In this document: one piece after another, positions 53,811 through 63,083 of the stretch
Position numbering within the stretch: the first letter of the stretch is position 1
Layout of the letters: each line of letters begins with the position of its first letter
Source: Nipponacmea schrenckii
Lineage: Eukaryota; Mollusca; Gastropoda; Lottiidae
DNA: 64,000 nucleotides
Direction: 5' to 3'
Assembly: GCA_030562195.1 (NCBI GenBank)
Contig: JAUJPP010000011.1
Span: 5,518,001-5,582,000, forward strand
The notes under the pieces: model-generated
The model's database searches: none
The model's input: only the letters and a program-made list of their open reading frames with translations
Told to the model about the DNA's origin: nothing
Position numbers and translations under genes: made by a program

Positions 53811-55384
53811 TCAGGATAACAGTTTCCGCATTCTGACTAACAACTTGATTCTATTATGTTTTAATTGTGGTACAAAACTTTTAAGCACTAAGTAAACAGC
53901 CTGCAATTCCCTCCACGTTGAACTTTTTTGCGCTTCAGATTTCAACCACTGACCATGCGAAATAGCACCATCGAAGTCAACACAGTATCCGCCATATCCT
54001 GAAGAACTCGCGTCAGAATACACAATTTTACTACACGAAACATCGTCCACAATTTTCCGATTATGTAAGCTAGAAACATTTTCACACCAAAATTTTAGCT
54101 GCTCTCGACTCGAAGGAGACAATGTAATATTGTGAAACCAAGACTTAGAATTAACAACATCTATAGACAGGCTTCGTGTCATAAGTTGAGATACCGAACC
54201 AAAGACGATAGCCATTGATATAATCTTACCGACAACAGAGGCTACCATCTTAACTGGTACAGACCTATTGTTGCCCAGAATTACATTGATACACAAACGT
54301 AAATCATCTAATTTCCGTTTAGGAACACTTAACGTAAAATTTTTAGAGTCTAAGTTAAATCCTAGCCATTCTATAGTTTGAACAGGGGACCACAACGATT
54401 TTTCTGCTTTGGGTATGAAACCAGATTCCAGCAAGTCAGACTTGATTCTATTCGCATTAAAACACGCCGATTCAAACGAAGAAGAATTACTAATAACATC
54501 GTCAATAAATAGAACAATTTTAAGACCAGCAGATCTCCAATATTTTACAAGCTGTCTGGTGACTTTTGTAAACAAATACGGAGCAACATTCAAACCAAAC
54601 CAAACGGGAGTACACGAAATTTATAACATTGATTGTTCCAACTAAATCCTAGATAATTGCAATGATCCTCATAGATATCAATGTGATGATATGCCGAATG
54701 AATATCGAACTTAAAAAACCAGTCACCCTGCTTAACATAAGATAGCAAAACTCTCCAATCTTCATATTTGACACTTAACCTCCAAATATGCTTATTGACC
54801 AAACTCAAATCTAAAATCAAACGTTTCTTTCCAGATGATTGTATGGCAACAGACAAAGGGTTAATAACATATGGCACAGAATCACATTTTTCAACAAGGC
54901 GCCTTAAAACCAAATCTTTAACAGCTTCGTTCACAAACGCAACATTTTGATGAGCTGAATTATTATTAGGCAAAACCATCCTAGGCGGTGTAGTATAGAA
55001 GGGAATTTTGTAGCCATTGGCAATGACATCCAAAACAAAACTGCTAGCACCAATATTACGCCAAAATTCAATGTTATTTTTCAAACGACCCTTTACATAA
55101 ATTTCTGCGAGCCCCTGTTCATATTCAAAGTAATCTGAAGTTAAAGTTTTATTAGTACACTCATCTGATAATTCTTTGATCTTGCCTTCGTATACATTAC
55201 TGGGACGTTGTTGTAGCAGACTTTCCTTTTGGTGCTTGAGGTGTCGTAAGGACTGGGCAGTCTCTTCTCCAGTGGGTAAAATCTCCACAGTGGAAGCAGG
55301 AGCCAAGAGTCTTCGGCCTGGAACCTCGAAAGGGCTGAAAAAACTGACGATCAAAGCTATTAGATTGAGGATAACCATTATCAA
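53811..55384 (-). pseudogene. Ngaro reverse transcriptase and start of RNase H, frameshifted
   Basis: The first part (to 54590) has VNEAVKDLVLRRLVEKC, KKRLILDLSLVNKHIW, FKFDIHSAYHHIDI (motif A Asp) and YKFRVLPFGLV (motif B). A five-base tandem copy of GTTTG near 54595 then breaks the frame. The second part resumes as NVAPYLFTKVTRQLVKYWRS, with IVLFIDDVI (motif C, IDD) and IEWLGFNLDSKNFTLSVPKR. It continues into RNase H with KIVYSDASSSGYGGYC and STWRELQAVYLVL. Apart from the GTTTG duplication and the change near 53811 it looks young. RT start overlaps the gag-like frame by about 190 bases. Confidence 0.85.
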
Positions 55385-55940
55385 ATCGAGAGGAAACCAT
55401 TGGTGGACGTGAATAAGGGGAGTACTTGAAATTGCTCTTATGCTGCTTCTTTGCCTTTATTTTCTTCAAAGCACGACTTTCAGCTCTACTAATACGTTTA
55501 TCGTCCTCTGAATCGCTAGCAAGCTCGTTAGTAGTGTAATGTTTGACAGTCTCCCATCCCCATTTTGAAGAATCAGCCAATTTAATTAATTTATTTCTTG
55601 CAGCAATCCTATCTAGCTCCTCACTACAAGTTGTAGCGGCATAGTCCAATTTTCCATTTTCAATAGCCCATTTTATTTGTTTTATATTGTCATACAGTTC
55701 AGCATTAAAACAGAATTGAATGGAATTACCCTTCTTGTTCCATGTATATTGTTGATCCTTCTTCAACTTTCCAGTTTTTCTCGATATATCTTCTTTCAAA
55801 TCATCAATTTCACGTTCAAATTTATCCACTAAACGCCTATTATTATCATCTATTCTAGTAAGTAGACAATCTATCTTCTTTTCAAGTGTAGAAGTGGAGG
55901 ATTGAGTACCAGACCCATGACAATTTTCGATATCAGACAT
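55197..55940 (-). CDS. Ngaro gag-like protein with CCHC knuckle
   Basis: ATG at 55940, only eight bases inside the A1 repeat boundary. The N-terminal part is a predicted coiled coil (STLEKKIDCLLTRIDDNNRR and following). The middle reads NSIQFCFNAELYDNIKQIKW. An acidic/basic linker leads to GSCFHCGDFTHWRRDC, a C-x2-C-x4-H-x4-C zinc knuckle. It overlaps the RT frame by about 190 bases, so RT may be made by frameshifting. It would package element RNA. Confidence 0.85.
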   Translation of the reverse strand: MSDIENCHGSGTQSSTSTLEKKIDCLLTRIDDNNRRLVDKFEREIDDLKEDISRKTGKLKKDQQYTWNKKGNSIQFCFNAELYDNIKQIKWAIENGKLDYAATTCSEELDRIAARNKLIKLADSSKWGWETVKHYTTNELASDSEDDKRISRAESRALKKIKAKKQHKSNFKYSPYSRPPMVSSRFDNGYPQSNSFDRQFFQPFRGSRPKTLGSCFHCGDFTHWRRDCPVLTTPQAPKGKSATTTSQ

Positions 55941-55947
55941 GGCGGTC

Positions 55948-56117
55948 AATAAACGTGTTATCGGTATGTTTGTCTATGCGCGAATGACCAGTAATCGATA
56001 ATCGAACACTCACCTTTACTATAGGCTGTTCCTATTACCTCCCACCCAAATTATTTGAAACCTGAGAAAGAAAATATTTATCTCTTTATTCGACAACTCA
56101 AACAGAGAAAAATATAT
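55948..56117. repeat. Ngaro A1 repeat
   Basis: 170 bp, matching A2 at 51820-51989. It is the 5' terminus of the element and abuts LINE codons at 56118. Confidence 0.9.
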
Positions 56118-56310
56118 GTCTCTACTTTTCCAGAGAAATACAATGAGAATTTATCTGCAAGATGGCCTTGGGTTTCAAGATACTGTTCACAAGATTGTAG
56201 AGTTGTTTGGGATTAGTTTTGTGTTCTTTGATCTTGTCTTTGATAAAGCATCTCTTCGCAGAACCCAGTGCGGCATAAGTATCCGTCCGGATACGATTGT
56301 ACATTTGTCG
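56118..56310 (-). mobile_element. L2/CR1-group LINE, upstream part
   Basis: The minus-strand frame has YAALGSAKRCFIKDKIKEHK and NPKQLYNLVNSILKPKA, the pre-RT region that precedes the RT in L2/CR1 LINEs. Its last codons (FSLYFSGKVET in the next frame) lead toward IRNQLEVEI at 51357, so the Ngaro element split one LINE copy. Confidence 0.7.
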
Positions 56311-56371
56311 GTGGATTTCTTATTTATTTATTATTATGTTGAGTGTTTATATATTGATTGTGTAGATATTT

Positions 56372-56805
56372 TCACAAACACTCCATGTATACATGTTCCG
56401 CTGTATCTGGATTAGGATGACCGTTATACAGATGTTTCCTGACCAACCAGAGGCAGACTATCATCAGGATGAAAAATATTACGACACCTCCTATAATCCA
56501 ACCTATTGTTGACCAGACACCAGTTTCTTCTACAACACCCTTATCATTAACATCTTGTTCGTCATCAACGTCTGGTAGACCATCCGGATTTCGATCACCT
56601 TTAACATTTTGGTGAATATCAGTAGAGATATTAGAAGGAATTATGTGCAGATTGTAATTCACGAGGAATGGACAGGTAATATAATATGGTTTCAATGGAT
56701 ATATAGTTTTCAGTAGCTGAGAATTGATTTCTTTGAAATTTAAAATGATAATAAATGGGTACGTTGTAGCCTGTGTTTTGACAGCAGTACGTTGCGTGTC
56801 ATGTT
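56372..56805 (-). CDS. Single-pass transmembrane protein, last exon (unidentified)
   Basis: The minus-strand frame is open from about 56805 to the stop at 56372. It reads TQATTYPFIIILNFKEINSQ, YYITCPFLVNYNLHIIPS, a calcium-loop-like acidic stretch RNPDGLPDVDDEQDVND, and then STIGWIIGGVVIFFILMIVC with LWLVRK, a transmembrane helix plus basic stop-transfer. A short tail ends EHVYMECL. It looks like the 3' exon of a type I receptor or adhesion protein. No upstream exon was recognised, and the 5' edge is uncertain because no strong acceptor was seen. Family unknown. Confidence 0.5.
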
Positions 56806-56879
56806 AAGTCGCCGTTTAAAGTGTTACGGAACTTAAATATAAAATCCATAAGAACAGTTTATTTCTGAACGTTTTCATT

Positions 56880-57330
56880 TTAAAGGGATAATAGCCGTTA
56901 GAAGAAACTTTTAATTTCACTCAAAATTGACAAATAACAGTTTATATCCATCAGTGGACTTACATTGGCTTAATCACTATACATCAAAATCCCTCTATAA
57001 TTCGATAAATCGACAAAATCAAGTAGTAAATAATAAAACGTTTAATAAATCCATTCAGCGATTTTCAAATTGTAATTATAAAGGGAAGTAACTCTAACGA
57101 ATAGATTTTCTACAAGGATGTTTTAGAGCTTATTTCCCAGACGCTTTTATTCCCAAACAGAATGGAATCTTCGCTTGCTCACTTTTTTGAAAAAATTCGA
57201 ATACAGTTTTATTCTAGCCTTTTTGAAAATTCATCAAGTGTGGGATACATACTTATTTAACTAATAGTCAATATTAAACACAAATAATAGACGTAGGTCG
57301 AGTGTATTCTAACGGCTATTATCCCTTTAA
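56880..57330. mobile_element. TTAA-flanked MITE related to the Kolobok-like element
   Basis: TTAA at 56880-56883 and 57327-57330 bracket 443 bases. The two ends are perfect 20-bp inverted repeats, AGGGATAATAGCCGTTAGAA. There is no coding capacity. The first nine bases equal those of the right end of the element at 48125, so the two are probably mobilised by one transposase family. Confidence 0.85.
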
Positions 57331-57574
57331 GCAGCATAAGTTAGTTTTCTTTAATCTTCAATCAGTAAAGGTTATCTAAAAGCCCAAATATCAAGACGTC
57401 TTAAATCTTAATCCTTAATCCATAATTCATAATCCTTTATTTGATACTGACCTACACAGTAGAACATAAATAAGGCGCACGATTAGCTGATTCATATACA
57501 ATATATTACTTCAGGAATTAAGAATTTAGAACCAAAAGTCGAGAAAAACTTGTTCTCTATAAAAAAAAAAAAAA
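57331..57574. other. No gene recognised
   Basis: AT-rich spacer ending in an A13 run, immediately before the minisatellite. Confidence 0.4.
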
Positions 57575-60335
57575 TAATATTGTGAGCATCATTGATATTG
57601 AGAGCACCATTAATAAAATTGAGAGAATGCGAGTATCATTAATATTGGGAGAATGGGAGTATCATTAATATTGAGAGAATGAGAGCATCATTAATATTGA
57701 GAGAATGCGAGTATCATTAATATTGAGAGAATGAGAGAGTATCATTAATATTGAGAGAATGGAAGTATCATTAATATTGGGAGAATGGGAGTATCATTAA
57801 TATTGAGAGAATGGGAGCATCATTAATATTGAGAGAATGAGAGTATCATTAATATTGAGAGAATGGAAGTATCCTTAATATTGAGAGAATGAGAGCATCA
57901 TTAATATTGAGGGAATTGAAGTATCATTAATATTGAGAGAATGAGAGCATCATTAATATTGAGAGAATGGGGGCATCATTAATATTGAGAGAATGAGAGT
58001 ATCATTAATATTGAGAGAATGGGGGCATCATTAATATTGAGAGAATTGGAGTATCATTAATATTGAGTGAATGGGAGTATCATAAATATTGAGAGAATGG
58101 GAGCATCATTAATATTGAGAGAATGGAAGTATCATTAATATTGAGAGAATGAGAGTATCATTAATATTGGGAGAATGGGAGTATCATTAATATTGAGAGA
58201 ATGTAGGTATCATTAATATTGAGAGAATGGGAGCATCATTAATAATATTGAGAGAATGGGAGTATCATTAATATTGAGAGAATGTAGGTATCATTAATAT
58301 TGAGAGAATGAGAGCATCATTAATATTGAGAGAATGGGGGCATCATTAATATTGAGAGAATTGGGGTATCATTAATATTGAGAGAATGGGAATTGGAGTA
58401 TCATTAATATTGAGATAATGAGAGTATCATTAATATTGAGTGAATGGGAGTATCATTAATATTGAGAGAATGAGAATTGGAGTATCATTAATATTGAGAT
58501 AATGAGAGTATCATTAATATTGAGTGAATGGGAGTATCATTAATATTGAGAGAATGAGAGTATCATTAATATTGGGAGAATGGGAGTATCATTAATATTG
58601 AGAGAATTGGAGTATCCTTAATATTGAGAGAATGGGAGGATCATTAATATTGAGAGAATCAGAGTATCATTAATATTGAGAGAATGGGAGCATCATTAAT
58701 ATTGAGAGAATGGGAGCATCATTAATATTGGGAGAATGGGAGCATCATTAATATTGAGAGAATGGGAGCATCATTAATATTGAAGGAATGGGAGTATCAT
58801 TAATATTGAGAGAATGAGAGCATCATTAATATTGAGAGAATGGGGGCATCATTAATATTGAGAGAATGGGAGCATCATTAATATTGAGAGAATGGGAGCA
58901 TCATTAATATTGAAGGAATGGGAGTATCATTAATATTGAGAGAATGAGAGTATCATTAATATTGAGAGAATGGGAGTATCATTAATATTGAGAGAATAAG
59001 AGCATCATTAATATTGAGAGAATGAGAGTATCATTAATATTGAAGGAATGGGAGTATCATTAATATTGAGAGAATGAGAGCATCATTAATATTGAGAGAA
59101 TGGGGGCATCATTAATATTGAGAGAATGAGAGCATCATTAATTTTTAGAGAATGGGGGCATCATTAATATTGAAGGAATGGGAGTATCATTAATATTGAG
59201 AGAATGAGAGCATCATTAATATTGAGAGAATGAGGGCATCATTAATATTGAGAGAATGGGAGTATCATTTATATTGAGAGAATGAGAGCATCATAAATAT
59301 TGAGAGAATGGGAGTATCCTTAATATTGAGAGAATGAGAGTATCATTAATATTGAGAGAATGGGGGCATCATTAATATTGAGAGAATTAGAGTATCATTA
59401 ATATTGAGAGAATGGGAGCATCATTAACATTGAGAGAATTGGAGTATCATTAATATTGAGATAATGAGAGTATCATTAATATTGAGAGAATCAGAGTATC
59501 ATTAATAATATTGAGAGAATGGAAGTATCATTAATATTGAAGGAATGGGAGTATCATTAATATTGAGAGAATGAGAGCATCATTAATATTGAGAGAATGG
59601 GGGCATCATTAATATTGAGAGAATGGGAGTATCATTTATATTGAGAGAATGAGAGCATCATAAATATTGAGAGAATGGGAGTATCCTTAATATTGAGAGA
59701 ATGAGAGTATCATTAATATTGAGAGAATGAGAGTATCATTAATATTGAGAGAATGGGGGCATCATTAATATTGAGAGAATTAGAGTATCATTAATATTGA
59801 GAGAATGGGAGCATCATTAACATTGAGAGAATTGGAGTATCATTAATATTGAGATAATGAGAGTATCATTAATATTGAGAGAATCAGAGTATCATTAATA
59901 ATATTGAGAGAATGGAAGTATCATTAATATTGAGAGAATGGGAGTATCATTAATATTGAGAGAATGGGAGCATCATTAATATCGAGAGAATGGGAGTATC
60001 ATTAATATTGAGAGAATGAGAGTATCATTAATATTGAGAGAATGGGAGTATCATTAATATTGAGAGAATGGGAGCATCATTAATATTGAGAGAATGGAAG
60101 TATCATTAATATTGAGAGAATGAGAGTATCATTAATATTGGGAGAATGGGAGTATCATTAATATTGAGAGAATGGGAGTATCATTAATATTGAGAGAATG
60201 GGAGTATCATTAATATTGAGAGAATGAGAGAATTATTAATATTGAGAGAATGGGAGTATCATTAATATTGAGAGAATTGGAGTATCATTAATACTGAGAG
60301 AATGAGAGCAATTATTAATATTAAGAGCATCATTT
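57575..60335. repeat. 26-bp minisatellite array, about 105 units
   Basis: Unit: gagagaatgggagtatcatt plus aatatt. Variation is confined to a few positions (GAG/GGG/GTA in the linker, C/T in catc/tatc, ATAAT insertions). A block of about 14 units is duplicated: atcatttata at 59264 recurs at 59631, and 'attaacattg' near 59424 recurs near 59817. Spacings are 367 and 393 bp, so one unit was gained. The 26-base period excludes coding use. Confidence 0.95.
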
Positions 60336-61904
60336 CTGATCAGTTCTCTTAACTTTTTCCCAGTATCAATACGTACTATAAACAGCATGAGGCTCCCAAT
60401 TGGATGGTACTCTTGGACCAATATCTGATTAATATTTGAGTTTATAAAATATCTACTTATCTGTAGACCTGGTCCTTTCCAATACAAACTACAATGATAA
60501 CAAAATAACAGTGTAGTGTTCATTAAACATCTTGGTTACAGAAATAAATATTGCAAGTTAGATTACTACTATTAGAAGGACAAACATTGTTATATAAAGT
60601 TATATGAAGTCCATGAACGTTTCTATAAAGTAAATGTTTAATAAGCATGATATTTCAAATAAATAAATTTTATCCCGTTAGACCATCTACTGTATTACCA
60701 TTTGGACCAGCTTCAAATTAGCTGATGACGTTAACATGGTTTTGTCCAAAATATGTTTTAGATATCCAGGAAATGGCAATATAAACACAAACGTATCATG
60801 TGTCATTACCACAAGCATCAATATTCATTAAATAATCGCTGGGATAATATTTTGTTGTATAACCCCTTAAACTGAAAAGTTTTCTGTTCTTTTCAACATC
60901 AAATTTCACCTAGCCCCAGTTTTCTGCAGCAAATATATTCTGACCAGCCACTGCTCGCTTTAAATTCTAATAAAATAGAATCATAATTACGAAGATTAAA
61001 AGTTACTAGAGCCACAGAAAATAAAATGAAATAAATGGAGTTTTGGGTCCCACTGCATCTGCATCTTACAGGCTAAAACATGCCGAACATTCTGTATGAT
61101 TGAGTAGCCTGACGAACATTTTTTCTTCAAAACTGTGTGACTGTGGAAGTGATTTGGGTCGTATTGTGGTTATTTTCTTGAGGATCAGACACGGCTTGGA
61201 TTTCGTGATTTAACATGGAAACAGATGGCAAATGAATTACCATGAGTCCATAATTTGAACGATACCTTTTCCAAGAGAGCAAATAACGGTGTGACATTTC
61301 GTTGATTTTGTAAATGTAGAATATGCAGGCGTTTCAGAACAATAGGATGTTCATATGATTAATTAGCGTGGGTTCACAAAGCAAGATGTTTTATCTAATT
61401 ACACTAACCTGGGTTCACGTAACAGGATGCATAACCGGATGAGTTCAATTTTAATACATTTCAAAGTCGAAAATAGAGGGCTACGATATACGATTACTTA
61501 AAGGAATTCTGGGTCTTAGAATGAACACAAAATTACAAATTTTAAACTTGGTCAATAAGAGAATATAAATGCATCAGTAGGTAAACCTGCTGCCATAAAC
61601 AAAATAACAGAATCCTTATTTAATCTGATAAATCAAAAATAAAACTTAGTAAATATCCATAAAAATGCATTGATTAATAAATTGAATAGCCTATTTCAAT
61701 AATTACATAACTATATGAGTTTTCCAGGGATTTTGATACTTTATGACACCAGACAAGTTTACTGGGAACTTAAATTATATGTACATTCTAAGACGAAGTA
61801 TCACTTTAAAGCTCACAAATAATACTTATTTTATTCGTGTACCGCCATTCTCCAGATTTTCTTAAAGTCAGTAACCTTGTCCTCTGTATAATTTATCATT
61901 TCAG
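60336..61904. other. No gene recognised
   Basis: Unique AT-rich sequence with no supported feature. It is probably an intron or intergenic region upstream of the transmembrane exon at 61905. Confidence 0.4.
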
Positions 61905-62156
61905 ATGCAAAAATAACAAACAGTGGTGCTTTTATCGCTCTTTCTGCTGGTTGCTCCATATTGATACCATTAATCTGTGTTCTAATTATCAAATGTCGTA
62001 AATCTAGACAAGCTCATAATCAAAGAAACGTTTCAGCAACAATTCAAATTCAAAATTCTGTACCAAACAAATTCAAGATAAAGTTCCAATATTTGGTAGA
62101 CACACAAATCATACACTTTGGTATAAAAATGAAGGGAGCCGCGTTGGCTCTGTGAG
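61905..62156 (+). CDS. Transmembrane exon of an unidentified receptor-like gene
   Basis: Follows a good acceptor (tttatcatttcag). In phase 1 the frame reads AKITNSGAFIALSAGCSILI, then PLICVLIIKCRKSRQAHNQR. This is one hydrophobic helix followed by a basic stop-transfer segment, as in type I membrane proteins. It remains open into the SINE at 62134, whose tRNA-like head supplies the stop. The real exon may end earlier at a donor not clearly seen. Upstream exons would lie before or within the repeat-rich region. Family unknown. Confidence 0.5.
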
Positions 62157-62485
62157 TTAGACGCTCGTCGCTAACCTGGAAGGTCTAGGATTCAATCCCG
62201 GTAAAGGTCGAGATGAACATTCGGATTTTTGAGCCCGGTTTCCCCTTGTCAGTGATGCAGGTCGGAGGGACTGGCAAGGAAAAAGCGTCTAGTCGTCCGG
62301 ATGGGACAATAAACCGAGGCCCCATTTGCTACAGTCTGTACACGTTAAAGATCCCTCGACAGTTGGAGATCACAAAAAGAGTAGGCTAATGCCGCCGTCC
62401 TGGTAACATTTCCCTCAAAGCCCGTCTTCATTAGCCCATAAAAGACAGAAGAGCAGGACATAAAACTCCATTCATTTCATTTTTC
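62134..62485 (+). mobile_element. tRNA-derived SINE
   Basis: The head carries a pol III A-box-like TTGGCTCTGTGAGTTAGACG and a B box GGATTCAATCCCGG at about 62188. A central block contains 'ggatgggacaataaaccgag' and 'acgttaaagatccctcgac', which looks like a widely shared animal SINE core (possibly the Nin-type domain; not certain). The tail is ccattcatttcatttt, resembling the ATTTC tail of the local Jockey LINE. Confidence 0.8.
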
Positions 62486-62984
62486 ACACTGATTAAAAGT
62501 TTACGAAAATGCATAACTCTCTCAGTTAGCGGCGCACGAAAACTTCCGGTTAATTGAATTAGTTATTATAGATAATTTTTATGGTTATGCCGGTGTAAAT
62601 CAGAAATGTCGGCATAACCATAGAAATTATATTATGTAACGTTCATAAGCTACTACTATTGTATAGCATAAATCCATAAAACTAAGTCAGGTCTTCTCAA
62701 AATAATTTCCCGCAGGGCCTCTGTGGTAAAAAAAGTAAGCAAGAAGCGCCACTTATCGATGCATTTAGTAAGATGTTAGGGGAGGGGGTAAGCAATGGCT
62801 TTTCACGGAATAATAAGTTGAGGCGAGCTTGCATGCAAGGTAGGGCACCAGAAAAAAGATGTTATTTTTATTGCACTTATTTTAATACGTTGGCGACCTA
62901 GCAGGAATTAAATTGAGACTAGACGGTAAATATCTTTCATGTGATGACCATCTAATGTCTGGTGAGGGCAGAGAACAATGCAGA
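62486..62984. other. No gene; contains a hairpin
   Basis: Spacer between two SINEs. The only clear structure is the inverted repeat at 62572-62630. Confidence 0.45.
62572..62630. repeat. 21-bp inverted repeat (hairpin)
   Basis: ataatttttatggttatgcc(g) at 62572-62592 and its reverse complement at 62610-62630, with one mismatch and a 17-base loop. No flanking gene explains it. It could be a MITE remnant or a fold-back. Confidence 0.8.
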
Positions 62985-63083
62985 CAAAATGAAAGGAAAC
63001 CGAATCTAGACCTTTGCCGGGATTAAACCCTGGACCTTCAGGTTAGCGAGCAAACGTCTAACTCACTGAGCCACCGCGGCTTC
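62985..63083 (-). mobile_element. SINE head, minus orientation
   Basis: On the minus strand, gccgcggtggctcagtgagt with tagacg (A box) and ggtccagggtttaatcccgg (B box) closely match the head of the SINE at 62134. What follows toward 62900 differs, so it is either a truncated copy or a different SINE family with the same tRNA-like head. Confidence 0.75.

Larger units (their letters stand above)
51358..56117 (-). mobile_element. Ngaro-type tyrosine-recombinase retrotransposon
   Basis: A 4.76-kb element with split direct repeats. In its own (minus) direction the order is A1 (56117-55948, 170 bp), gag-like, RT, RNase H and recombinase genes, B1 (52131-51990, 142 bp), A2 (51989-51820, 170 bp), a spacer, and B2 (51499-51358, 142 bp). 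B1 and A2 are adjacent, as in Ngaro/PAT elements of the DIRS order. A and B copies are almost identical, so insertion is recent. It sits inside an L2-like LINE whose reading frame resumes on either side, without an obvious target duplication, as expected for recombinase-mediated insertion. The recombinase is intact; RT and RNase H carry frameshifts. Confidence 0.9.

Noticed and set aside
57575..60335. CRISPR-like array
   Set aside because: Units are contiguous 26-bp repeats without unique spacers, in a eukaryotic context; it is a minisatellite.
60236..60523. 95-codon minus frame at the end of the minisatellite
   Set aside because: Its last third is translated from minisatellite units, and the rest has no motif or splice context.
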